DNA of 10,093 bases from Prevotella sp. UBA3757. GTDB lineage: Bacteria; Bacteroidota; Bacteroidia; Bacteroidales; Bacteroidaceae. A program made the translations under genes and the position numbers. The stretch covers positions 33,160 through 43,252 of the forward strand of contig DFGF01000005.1 in the NCBI GenBank assembly GCA_002371715.1, given 5' to 3'. Shown here piece after piece: positions 1 through 7,313 of the stretch; the stretch's first letter is position 1, and each line of letters opens with the position of its first letter. The notes under the pieces were generated by a model that made no database searches, was not told the origin of the DNA, and saw only the letters and a program-made list of their open reading frames with translations.

Positions 1-5
1 TTCAT
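1..5 (-). CDS. Start codon of the next operon gene (partial, possibly SusD-like)
   Basis: An ATG at 5-3, followed by AA at the window edge, lies one base after the TAA stop of the upstream SusC-like gene (9-7). Only the start codon and two bases of codon 2 are visible, so nothing in the sequence identifies the product. In Bacteroidota a gene placed immediately after a SusC homologue is nearly always its SusD partner, so a second SusD-like lipoprotein is the natural guess. This junction lacks the ~34-nt heptamer-repeat spacer found at the other four junctions, so if the ATG is real, its translation is probably coupled to termination of the transporter gene. Confidence 0.5.
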
Positions 6-6
6 T

Positions 7-3000
7 TTAGAGGTTGATTTTCACGCCAGCCACCAGCGAGCGACTCTGAGCCAGACGGCCCAGGTCGATGCCCTGGCCGATGACGTTGCCCGTCATGGCA
101 AACTCGGGGTCGGAGCCAAGGTATTTGGTGATGGTGAACACATTGTTGGCCTGGATCCAGAACTGCAGCCCCTGGATGTACTCTGAATTCAGAGGCAGGT
201 CGTAGCTCAGCGTGACACTCTTCAGGCGCAGGTAGCTGCCGTCCTCAATCCAGCGGTCGCTGAAGCGCGAGTTGCCCATGGGGTCCTGGAAGGTGATGCG
301 AGGCATGTCGGTCTGCTGTCCCTCCACCTGCCAGCGGCGCTGCAGGGCTGTCGACTGGTTCATGAAGCGCGAGCCGCCTTCCAGCTGTGCACGCATGTAG
401 TTGTAGACGTCGTTGCCCAAAGAGTAGTTGAAACGCAGGTCGAGTTTCAGGCGCTTCCAGGCCACGGTCGTGAAGATGTTACCGTAAATATCGGGATTGG
501 GGTCGCCGATGATGGTACGGTCGGCCTCGGTTATCTGGTGGTCGCCGTCAAGGTCGGCAAAGTGGATGTCGCCGGCACCGAAGTAGTTCTTGTCGATACC
601 ATTGTCGCCAAGGACATACAGGCCGGCAGCCTGTGCCTCCTCGGTGGTCGAGAAGACTCCCAGCGACTTGTAGCCGTAGAAGGCGTTGGCCACCTCGCCA
701 ACCTGTGTACGCACGGTAGCGCCATAGACTTTGCTGTCCATCGACTGTGCACCGTCGGCCAGTTCGGTAATCTTGTTCTTATAGTGGCCCAGGCTGCCGC
801 CCAGCTGCCACTGCCAGTCCTTGAGGTTCAGCACCTTGACGTTGGCATTGACGTCGAAACCGCTATTCTCCAGCTTGCCGCCGTTCGACCAGTTCTTGTC
901 CAGGCCCGAGAGAAAGCCCAGTGACTGCTGCGTCAGCAGATTGCTGGTCCAGCTCTTGAAGACGTTGAACGTCAGGGCGATGCGATTGCCCAGCAGGCTG
1001 GTCTCCAGTCCGGCGTTGAGGCGCTTGGTGGTCTCCCACTGAATCTCGGTGTTGCCAATACCGTCGAACGACAGGCCGGCAATGGCATGCAGATACTGCT
1101 GCGAGCGGAAGAAGCTGCGTGCGGCGTAGTAGTCGATGTCGTCGTTACCGCTGACATCGTAGCCTGCCGTCAGTTTCAGATAGTCCAGCCCTTTCACTTT
1201 GGCCATCCAGGGTTCGTTAGTCATCACCCACGAAGCCTGTACGCCAGGGAATACACCCCATGCGGCATTGAACATACGGAGGTTGCCACCATCCTGACCG
1301 AAGCGCGACGAGCCCTCGATGGTGAGGTTGGCCTGCAGGAAGTAGCGGTTCTTGTAGCTATACTCGGCCTGTGCATACCAAGCCAGCGAGTTCCAGTTGT
1401 CGTTGGTACCGGCGTCGCCTGCATTCTTCAGGCTGGAGCTCATGAACGGCGTCTTGTCGTTACCCGTGTCGTAACCTAACTGCGAGTTCATGGTGTAGCT
1501 CTCCCAGTTGATGCGGGCGCCGGCAAAGACGTGTATGTCGTGGGCATCGTAGCGGTTCTGCCAGTCAATGCGCGTGTCGCTCATCACCGAGTTCTGCTTC
1601 GACGTCAGCGAGCGTACCTCATTGTTACGATAGTCGCCGATGGAGCTGACATAGTAGTTGGGCGTACCATTGATGGGAATGTAGAACGTCTCCTTGGTGT
1701 TCACCAGGTTGTAGCTGAAATGCTCCGACAGCGAGAGGTGCTTGTTGAACTGGTACTTCGGCGTCACCGACAGGTTGAGCATGGAGTTCTCGAAGCGGTT
1801 CTTATTCTCGGCATCGGCATATTCGTTGATGGCGGCAGGGTTGCCGAGCTTCCAGTTGTAGCCGTTGTAGTTGGCCAGGGCCTCACTGAGGTACGACTCC
1901 TCGGCAATGTCGAAGTGCGAGCTGCTCAGCACGCCGCGACCGTAGCTGTAGGGACTCAGGAAGGGGCTCTTCACGTAGGCCAGGAAGGCCGGTGAAGTCG
2001 GCGTTCCCTCGTCGTAGCTCTCAGGAGCACCATCGTTACGGATGTTTCGCGTGCTGTTGGCAAACGAGGCGTCGAAGCGAATGTCGAAGCGGTCGGTGAG
2101 GTTGATGTCCGTATTGAAGCGGATGTTCAGACGGTCCATATCGTTATATTTCAGCGGACTCTTCTGGTTGACGTAGCCTACTGACAGGTTGTAGTTGGCC
2201 ACGGCGTCACCACCCTCGACGTTGATACCGTAGTTCTGGGTCATGGCCGTATGGTAGACCAGGTCCTTCCAGTCGGTATTCTGATGATACTGGGTGTAAT
2301 AGTAGTAGTCAGGATTCTCGTTGAGGAACTTGAACTCGCGGTTGGTGGTATTGGTGGTTTTCAGCAGTTCGGAGGCATAGCTGCGATACTGCTCGGCACC
2401 CATCACCGACAGAAACTTCGGTTTCAGCACCACACCGGCCGACAGCGTTGCGGTAATGCGCGTGGCCATCGACTTGTTGCGGCGTGTCTGGACGAGGATG
2501 ACACCATTGGCACCCTTGGCACCATAGAGGGCCGTACCATTGCGCATGACCGTCACCTTCTCGATGTCGTTAGGATTGATGCTCGACAGGATGTCATTAT
2601 AGAATCCGTCGTGCAACAGGGTGCGGCCATACTGCTGGTCGATGATGACGCCATCGACGACGATGAGCGGCTGGGCGTTGACATTCAGAGAGTTCAGACC
2701 CTGAATGAACATGACGCTGCCCACGCCGGGAGCACCGTTGCGCTGCTGGGTGTAGACCTGTGCACCTAACTGCTTCTGAATCTCGTCCTTGATGTTGACA
2801 GAATTCGTGAACTTGAAGTCGCTGGCCGTATAGTTGTTCAGCACGTTGGTCTCGGTCTGATACTCAGCGCTGAAGGTCGACGGATACAGACGCGTCTCCT
2901 TCTGCTGCTCGCCGCTGAGCAGGCTCTGGCGTACGGCATTGAAGTCGGGGGAGGTCACATAGATGGCTGTTGCAAACACGGGTACTTTCAGTTCGTAAGT

Positions 3001-3303
3001 ACCATCGTCTTCGGTCAGGGCGCTGTAGCCCTTCAGTCCGTCGGCGGTGACAATGGCACCGGCAACGGGCGTCTTTGTAGCAGCATCTACCACCAGACCG
3101 CGAACCGTGCGTGTTTCATATTGTTTCTGCTTTTCCACGATGGTACGCTTGCGTGCCGGGGCATCCTCTTCGTCAGCATCATCCTGTGCCGAGACACAGA
3201 GTGGTGTGACAAGGAGCGTCAGGCCCAGTACCATTCTAAAAGACTTATGGAAAGCGACAGACTGTCTGTCCGTCAGTTTTCTTCCGTATATCTTGGTCTT
3301 CAT
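7..3303 (-). CDS. SusC/RagA-family TonB-dependent outer-membrane transporter (second SusC of the operon)
   Basis: This 1098-aa protein has the usual SusC size and should form a 22-strand outer-membrane barrel importing a ligand with a SusD partner. Residues 1-40 are a signal peptide with a long basic n-region, a hydrophobic core around 24-37 and probable cleavage after VSA. An acidic then basic linker follows (41-60). Residues ~66-140 form a carboxypeptidase-D regulatory-like domain (RGLVVDAATKTPVAGA). The plug (~165-275) carries LIVVDGV (213-219) and NGTALYGAKGANGVILVQTR (255-274), both typical of SusC. The rest is barrel. An EF-hand/dockerin-like loop at 917-928 has acidic or amide side chains at positions 1, 3, 5, 7 and 12, and the protein ends with a barrel-like AGVKINL. 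It is divergent: the EVVVVGYG-type segment usually found between the N-terminal domain and the plug is missing, and the usual IRIRG motif reads MFIQG. ATG at 3303 is chosen over M24 (3234) because it supplies the basic n-region. The family is secure; the ligand is unknown. Confidence 0.95.
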   Translation of the reverse strand: MKTKIYGRKLTDRQSVAFHKSFRMVLGLTLLVTPLCVSAQDDADEEDAPARKRTIVEKQKQYETRTVRGLVVDAATKTPVAGAIVTADGLKGYSALTEDDGTYELKVPVFATAIYVTSPDFNAVRQSLLSGEQQKETRLYPSTFSAEYQTETNVLNNYTASDFKFTNSVNIKDEIQKQLGAQVYTQQRNGAPGVGSVMFIQGLNSLNVNAQPLIVVDGVIIDQQYGRTLLHDGFYNDILSSINPNDIEKVTVMRNGTALYGAKGANGVILVQTRRNKSMATRITATLSAGVVLKPKFLSVMGAEQYRSYASELLKTTNTTNREFKFLNENPDYYYYTQYHQNTDWKDLVYHTAMTQNYGINVEGGDAVANYNLSVGYVNQKSPLKYNDMDRLNIRFNTDINLTDRFDIRFDASFANSTRNIRNDGAPESYDEGTPTSPAFLAYVKSPFLSPYSYGRGVLSSSHFDIAEESYLSEALANYNGYNWKLGNPAAINEYADAENKNRFENSMLNLSVTPKYQFNKHLSLSEHFSYNLVNTKETFYIPINGTPNYYVSSIGDYRNNEVRSLTSKQNSVMSDTRIDWQNRYDAHDIHVFAGARINWESYTMNSQLGYDTGNDKTPFMSSSLKNAGDAGTNDNWNSLAWYAQAEYSYKNRYFLQANLTIEGSSRFGQDGGNLRMFNAAWGVFPGVQASWVMTNEPWMAKVKGLDYLKLTAGYDVSGNDDIDYYAARSFFRSQQYLHAIAGLSFDGIGNTEIQWETTKRLNAGLETSLLGNRIALTFNVFKSWTSNLLTQQSLGFLSGLDKNWSNGGKLENSGFDVNANVKVLNLKDWQWQLGGSLGHYKNKITELADGAQSMDSKVYGATVRTQVGEVANAFYGYKSLGVFSTTEEAQAAGLYVLGDNGIDKNYFGAGDIHFADLDGDHQITEADRTIIGDPNPDIYGNIFTTVAWKRLKLDLRFNYSLGNDVYNYMRAQLEGGSRFMNQSTALQRRWQVEGQQTDMPRITFQDPMGNSRFSDRWIEDGSYLRLKSVTLSYDLPLNSEYIQGLQFWIQANNVFTITKYLGSDPEFAMTGNVIGQGIDLGRLAQSRSLVAGVKINL
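520..555 (-). other. EF-hand/dockerin-like calcium-loop codons in susC-2
   Basis: These codons give residues 917-928, DLDGDHQITEAD, with side chains at loop positions 1 (D), 3 (D), 5 (D), 7 (Q) and 12 (D), as in EF-hand-type calcium loops. The SusC-1 fragment has the equivalent DVNHDGQINALD (9684-9719). The same element is commonly seen near the C-terminal barrel of SusC homologues; metal binding here is inferred. Confidence 0.6.
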
Positions 3304-3337
3304 AATTATCAGTTATCAATTTTCAAATATCAATTAT
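3304..3337 (-). repeat. Heptamer tandem repeat filling the FAS1-2/susC-2 junction
   Basis: Read on the coding strand, the 34 nt between the TAG stop (3340-3338) and the ATG (3303) are one base, then TAATTGA, TATTTGA, AAATTGA, TAACTGA, then TAATT abutting the ATG. This is the most degenerate of the four arrays but keeps four copies plus five bases. No purine-rich Shine-Dalgarno sequence is present. The array probably serves as an unstructured A/T-rich translation-initiation leader. Confidence 0.85.
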
Positions 3338-5128
3338 CTACTCCTCATGGGGCTTCAGGACGATACAGTCGATGCGCATGGTACGCGTATAGGTTCCGTT
3401 GCGCTGCTGTGTACTGGTAACGTAGCTCTCAACCTTCAGCGACACCTGTGGCTGTTCCTCTTCAAGGCCGTAGGAGGCTACGGGGAACTTAAAGTTGTCG
3501 GCCACCTTGATATAGTGTACCTCGTCGGGATTGTTCACTACCGAGCTGTTGTTCAGCAGGGGCACGCCCTCCGTAGAGCCCGTCTTGACGTTCTTGCCGT
3601 CCTGCGTGTGGTGGTAGAGGGTGAACTTCATGCGCGTAGGCAGTCGCTGGATGTCGGTAGCATTGCTGTCGTTGGCCAGTGCGGGAGCGGTGACCACATA
3701 GATGTCGTAGCCGATGTTGGAGAGCACGTCCTTGATGTTGAACGTCACGCTGTGGTTCACAGTGGTGCGCGTAGGCTCGAACTCCACGAAGCCGTTGTTC
3801 GATACCTTATTGTAAAAGTCATTGCCCGATTCCACATAGCGGTTGCGGGGCACCACGGTCTCTGCAAAGGTGGTGTCTTTGCTGCCGTCAGTATTGGTGG
3901 TCACTTTGTCTACGACCTTGCTGACCTCGCGGATGCTGCCCTGGCTCTCAGCCTCGATGATCTTCGTACGGAAGAACGTCTCTCGCTTGTCTATCTTCCA
4001 GTTGTTCACCTTCATGGCGATACCGTTGCTGCACGCCACGTCAGTGTTGCCGCTGAAGATGGTGGCCATGGGGCTGAAGAACTGGTAGTAGTGCAGGCTG
4101 TCGGCACCCCACGTGTACTTACGCATGTTGTAGTTGTAGACGGCATTGGTCGACAGAGCCGAGTCGCGCAGCATGGCATCGGTGTTGGTGGTTCGGCTGA
4201 AGGCCGTTCCCTTCATGATGGCCATGCGCGTGTTGGTGTAGTGGATGGAGTCGCGCTTGTCGACGGTGTTGTCGTAGTTGAAGTAGTCTTTGTATTCGTC
4301 AACCAGTTTGCTCCAAGCCTCGTTGGTGGGCATCAGCATCCAGTAGGTGCTGTCCTCGTTGTTCAGGCGGGCATCCAGAAACTCGCTGTCGAAGAGGTCG
4401 TTCTGCTGGCGGAACACGGAGTCGAGATAGATGGTACGACCGTCCACGATACCGCCCTCCACGCTCTTGTCGGCCTGGAACTCCTTGCGGTAGAACTTCT
4501 CGTTGTAGAAGAAGCTGTACAGACTGTCCAGGTCGGCATCGCGACGCATGTATTCAAACACGTTGGGGAAGTAGTCCACCTGGCTGCCCACGGTGAACAG
4601 CACGCCATTGTTGTAGAGCTTGTTGGTGCTGGTCAGCGGACTGTCGCCAATCTTGCTGGAGGTGAGCAGGATGTTCTTGCCGTTCATCATGACGATGGAG
4701 TCGTTGCTGGAGCCGGACACCGAGTAGTTGTACAGTGCGATGTGGTTCTGCAGAAACTCCTTGATGGTCGAGTTGTCATTGTCGTCCACCTTGCCCTTCT
4801 CGGCATTGTAGGCAGCAATGAGTTTGTCGGCGTCAGCCTTACTGAAGCAGTCGTTGGTGGGTGCGAAGACGGTGAACACCTGTGTGGAGGCCAGCGACTT
4901 GTCGTAGCCGCAAGCCTCGACGACGCTCTTGAAGTTGCTCAGTTCCGGGTTCTGCTGGATGGCCTGCCATAGCGAGCCCTCTTCTACGCCCTGCGACGTG
5001 CCGTTGTAGTGGTCGTCCCACTTGTCGGAACAGGCGCAAAGCACTGCGCTCATGAAGAGGTAAGAGGTTAGAAGTAAGAGGTTAGAGGTTACTCCCAGCT
5101 TTACCCTATTAAATATATTACTCATCAT
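3338..5128 (-). CDS. FAS1 (fasciclin) domain surface lipoprotein, 596 aa
   Basis: Predicted outer-membrane lipoprotein with two FAS1 domains, a fold used for adhesion and ligand binding. The signal peptide ends in the lipobox VLCA-Cys33, followed by SDKWDD, whose acidic residues fit the lipoprotein surface-export signals known in Bacteroidota. FAS1 domain 1 spans ~50-195, with a classic H1 box (FTVFAPTNDCF, ~85-95) and a late NNGVLFTV segment. A more degenerate second domain spans ~200-380 (YWMLMPTNEAW near 262; SNGIAMKVNNW near 367). The last ~200 residues look like a beta-sandwich (VEFEP, YDIYVVTAPA, RMKFTLYHH) of unassigned family. The start is ATG 5128; an in-frame TTG at 5137 belongs to the intergenic repeat. 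Residues ~14-25 of the signal peptide are encoded by a 7-bp tandem repeat. It shares layout and N-terminus with the preceding gene, so they are probably old paralogues. It sits in the operon slot usually held by surface glycan-binding proteins; a binding role is inferred. Confidence 0.9.
   Translation of the reverse strand: MMSNIFNRVKLGVTSNLLLLTSYLFMSAVLCACSDKWDDHYNGTSQGVEEGSLWQAIQQNPELSNFKSVVEACGYDKSLASTQVFTVFAPTNDCFSKADADKLIAAYNAEKGKVDDNDNSTIKEFLQNHIALYNYSVSGSSNDSIVMMNGKNILLTSSKIGDSPLTSTNKLYNNGVLFTVGSQVDYFPNVFEYMRRDADLDSLYSFFYNEKFYRKEFQADKSVEGGIVDGRTIYLDSVFRQQNDLFDSEFLDARLNNEDSTYWMLMPTNEAWSKLVDEYKDYFNYDNTVDKRDSIHYTNTRMAIMKGTAFSRTTNTDAMLRDSALSTNAVYNYNMRKYTWGADSLHYYQFFSPMATIFSGNTDVACSNGIAMKVNNWKIDKRETFFRTKIIEAESQGSIREVSKVVDKVTTNTDGSKDTTFAETVVPRNRYVESGNDFYNKVSNNGFVEFEPTRTTVNHSVTFNIKDVLSNIGYDIYVVTAPALANDSNATDIQRLPTRMKFTLYHHTQDGKNVKTGSTEGVPLLNNSSVVNNPDEVHYIKVADNFKFPVASYGLEEEQPQVSLKVESYVTSTQQRNGTYTRTMRIDCIVLKPHEE
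5054..5091 (-). repeat. Pyrimidine-rich 7-bp tandem repeat inside the FAS1-2 signal-peptide codons
   Basis: On the plus strand five heptamers follow in register: GAAGAGG, TAAGAGG, TTAGAAG, TAAGAGG, TTAGAGG (5054-5088), with a trailing TTA. On the coding strand the unit is CCTCTTA or CCTCTAA. It encodes about residues 14-25 (T-S-N-L-L-L-L-T-S-Y-L-F), the hydrophobic core of the signal peptide. Since 7 is not a multiple of 3, consecutive units are read in different frames. Confidence 0.85.
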
Positions 5129-5162
5129 AATTTTCAATTTTCAATTTCCAATTTTCAATTAA
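5129..5162 (-). repeat. Heptamer tandem repeat filling the FAS1-1/FAS1-2 junction
   Basis: On the coding strand the 34 nt between TAG (5165-5163) and ATG (5128) are one base, then TAATTGA, AAATTGG, AAATTGA, AAATTGA, then AAATT abutting the ATG. This is the A-rich variant of the shared unit. It has the same copy number (four plus five bases) and the same phase to the start codon as the other three junctions. Confidence 0.85.
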
Positions 5163-7277
5163 CTAAAGGTCGTCCTCCATTTCGCCCTCGCCGTCGACGC
5201 CATAGACACTCTTAGGCACGAGCTCCATGTAGTCAAGCATGAACTCGTTGTTGTTACCCTGCTTGCCGTCGCTGGCCACGCGGAATCGTATGTAGTGATC
5301 CTTGTTGGCATCCATGTACGTCTGGCACAGCACGCGGCGGTGCGTACGCTGGTTGCCCACGAAGTAGTTCTTGCTGGACGTGCTGAAGTGGAACAGCGAG
5401 CGCGGTGCACGATAGGCTCCCAGGTTCTTGAGCACCTTCTGCTCGGCAGCCTTCTCCTCGTCGGTCATGTTGTCGTAGTTGTTGGGCGTCTCGTCGTCTA
5501 CGAAGCGGTCGCCAAGGAAGGCCTCGTCCGTCAGGAACTGCGTCATGTCGAGAGGAATGCCCTGGGGCACGCCGTCGAAGTATACCTGTGCCACACCACG
5601 TGTGGGCAGTGCACAGAAGCCCAGTCGCACCTGCCAGTCGCCGCTATAGGGCACGGGGGGAATGCGGAACTCGAAGTCGTAGTCGCCGAAGAGGTTCCAC
5701 TCGTCACCCTGCCACGACCAGAAATTGATGTGCGGACGGCGCAGCACGACGTAGCAGTTGGAGAACTTCACACCGTCCAGATAACCCATGGGGAAGTAGA
5801 AGTTACGGCCGTTCTTAGGTGTCGAGGCATCGTCGGGCACGCCGGAGTTGTCGTCCTGTGTCGGGTCGCCCTCGAAGCGCAGGTGGTTGGACATCACCTC
5901 GGGGAAGACGCTCGAGAAGTCCAGACGGATGCGCATGTTCTGCACCTTGTTTTGTACCTCGTCGCTGAACACCACCAGGTCGTCGACATAGAACATGTGG
6001 CCGTTCAGGGCATCGTGGTCGAAGTCGGCCTCAATGGTCGGGTCGACGTGCACGCCCTCAATCTGGTACTGGTTGTCGTAGCGGCGGTTGATGTAGCGCT
6101 CGCCCTTGGTGGCGTTGCCCAGCCAGGCCGTCACCGTGGCCTTCTCAATCTTCACCATGGTGTGGGGCAGCAGCGTGTGGAACCACTCGATGGGGTTGAT
6201 GAGCGTCTCGTCGAATCCGAAGGCACCCTGTACCACGCCAATGTTGACATCCATCGGCGTCAGGTCGGCGGTACCGGCGGTATAGCGTGTCACGACATGA
6301 TACTGCATGAAGCGCTTCAGCGGGTTGATGCTGTCGGTCAGGTTCTCGAAGCTGTGACCTTCCTTGTTGACATCGTTGGGATATACCTTGTCATAGATGC
6401 TGCAAGCCAGGTCGTAGAGGGCACGGAGGTCGCCCTTGGCGATGCCGTACTTCTGCTGCAACAGCTCGTCGGGTTCCACAAAGACGGTGTAGCCGTAGAG
6501 CTTGTGGTCGGGCACCCAGGCCACTTCCTTCCAGAAGTCGGAGGTATAGTAGTATTTGCTATACTTGTCCTTGTCGTATGACTCATCCTCCACGAGTGCC
6601 ATCTGGTCGATGACGCCTGTAGCCACGAGGGCATCGTAGAAGGTCTGGAACTTTGTCTCGCCCACCGAGGCGTGGTCGCGCAGGATGTCGGCAATATAGC
6701 TGTTCGACTTCTCGATGACCATGTCTACGGGCTGCATGATACCGTTCTCCACGGAATCGTCCTTCAGTTCATAGATGATGTGGGCCGTGCCCTGCAGGTA
6801 GACGACGGCATTGCTGTCCGCGTCGAAGCCCTGCGAGGTGGCGAGGTAGCGTCCGAGCATGTTGCTGGTGGCCAGACGGTCCTGCGTCATCTCCATCGTG
6901 GTATACATGTTGTTCACTAAGTGCGTGCGGGCAATCGTGTCGCAGTCGGCATCCGAAAGCTGCGAGACGTCCGTCAGTCCGCGGCTGCGCAGATAGGTGT
7001 GTACGGCGCTGTCCGACGGTACGAAGACGGTGAAGTGGCCGTAGGTCGACAACAGGTCCATCATGCCGGCACGGTTGACAATCTCAGTAAACTCACTGTA
7101 TTCCGTGCGGTTCTTCAGAAAGTCGCTGGCCATCTCACCCGTGAAGGTGTAGAAATTGCTGCTGTCCGGCTCGTCGGAACAAGATACCAGTGCTCCGCTG
7201 ATGCAGAGGTAAGAGCTAAGGAGTAAGAAGTAAGAGAATACTCCTGCCTTTACCGTTTTATATACTTTGGTAATCAT
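5163..7277 (-). CDS. FAS1 (fasciclin) domain surface lipoprotein, 704 aa
   Basis: Predicted outer-membrane lipoprotein; the mature protein should start at Cys33 after the lipobox residues LVS, followed by SDEPDSS. FAS1 domain 1 lies at ~50-190 (HFTVFVPSDSAV near 81; HLVNNMYTT near 119; MQPVDMVIE near 181). A second, larger FAS1-like domain lies at ~207-440 (YGYTVFVEPDELL near 261; YHVVTRYTAG near 326; GHMFYVDDLVVF near 426). The C-terminal ~210 residues form an aromatic-rich, probably beta-sandwich domain (HINFWSWQGDEW, FEFRIPPVPYSGDWQVRLGF, VYFDGVPQGI) ending in EFMLDYMELVPKSVY. Such exposed aromatics would suit carbohydrate or glycoprotein binding, but that is inference. ATG 7277 is chosen; the in-frame TTG at 7286 falls inside the intergenic heptamer repeat. 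It follows the SusD gene by 36 nt, in the position of SusE/SusF-like binding lipoproteins. As in its neighbour, part of the signal peptide is encoded by a 7-bp tandem repeat. No catalytic motif is recognised. Confidence 0.9.
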   Translation of the reverse strand: MITKVYKTVKAGVFSYFLLLSSYLCISGALVSCSDEPDSSNFYTFTGEMASDFLKNRTEYSEFTEIVNRAGMMDLLSTYGHFTVFVPSDSAVHTYLRSRGLTDVSQLSDADCDTIARTHLVNNMYTTMEMTQDRLATSNMLGRYLATSQGFDADSNAVVYLQGTAHIIYELKDDSVENGIMQPVDMVIEKSNSYIADILRDHASVGETKFQTFYDALVATGVIDQMALVEDESYDKDKYSKYYYTSDFWKEVAWVPDHKLYGYTVFVEPDELLQQKYGIAKGDLRALYDLACSIYDKVYPNDVNKEGHSFENLTDSINPLKRFMQYHVVTRYTAGTADLTPMDVNIGVVQGAFGFDETLINPIEWFHTLLPHTMVKIEKATVTAWLGNATKGERYINRRYDNQYQIEGVHVDPTIEADFDHDALNGHMFYVDDLVVFSDEVQNKVQNMRIRLDFSSVFPEVMSNHLRFEGDPTQDDNSGVPDDASTPKNGRNFYFPMGYLDGVKFSNCYVVLRRPHINFWSWQGDEWNLFGDYDFEFRIPPVPYSGDWQVRLGFCALPTRGVAQVYFDGVPQGIPLDMTQFLTDEAFLGDRFVDDETPNNYDNMTDEEKAAEQKVLKNLGAYRAPRSLFHFSTSSKNYFVGNQRTHRRVLCQTYMDANKDHYIRFRVASDGKQGNNNEFMLDYMELVPKSVYGVDGEGEMEDDL
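7203..7237 (-). repeat. Pyrimidine-rich 7-bp tandem repeat inside the FAS1-1 signal-peptide codons
   Basis: On the plus strand five heptamers follow in register: GCAGAGG, TAAGAGC, TAAGGAG, TAAGAAG, TAAGAGA. The coding-strand unit is close to CTTCTTA. It encodes about residues 14-25 (F-S-Y-F-L-L-L-S-S-Y-L-C), the hydrophobic signal-peptide core. Length, copy number and position relative to the lipobox cysteine match the repeat in the other FAS1 gene, although the individual units differ. Confidence 0.85.
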
Positions 7278-7313
7278 AATTATCAATTATCAATTTTCAA
7301 TTATCAATTCTGA
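7278..7313 (-). repeat. Heptamer tandem repeat filling the susD/FAS1-1 junction
   Basis: On the coding strand the 36 nt between TAA (7316-7314) and ATG (7277) are TCA, then GAATTGA, TAATTGA, AAATTGA, TAATTGA, then TAATT abutting the ATG. It keeps four heptamers plus five bases, with no Shine-Dalgarno sequence and no room for a promoter or terminator. Confidence 0.88.

Noticed and set aside
3304..3337. Possible Bacteroidota promoter (TAnnTTTG-like GATATTTG) in the FAS1-2/SusC-2 junction
   Set aside because: It comes from one variant repeat unit, lacks the first consensus base T, has no convincing -33 TTTG partner, and would give an extremely short leader.
3047..4972. A 641-codon open frame on the plus strand
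   Set aside because: It lies antisense to FAS1-2 and the start of SusC-2, crosses the junction repeat, and its translation is low-complexity V/H/G-rich with no domain. The minus-strand frames have clear FAS1 and SusC signatures.
5295..6581. A 428-codon open frame on the plus strand
   Set aside because: It is antisense to FAS1-1, with a composition typical of the shadow of a moderately GC-rich gene, no recognisable motif and no leader.
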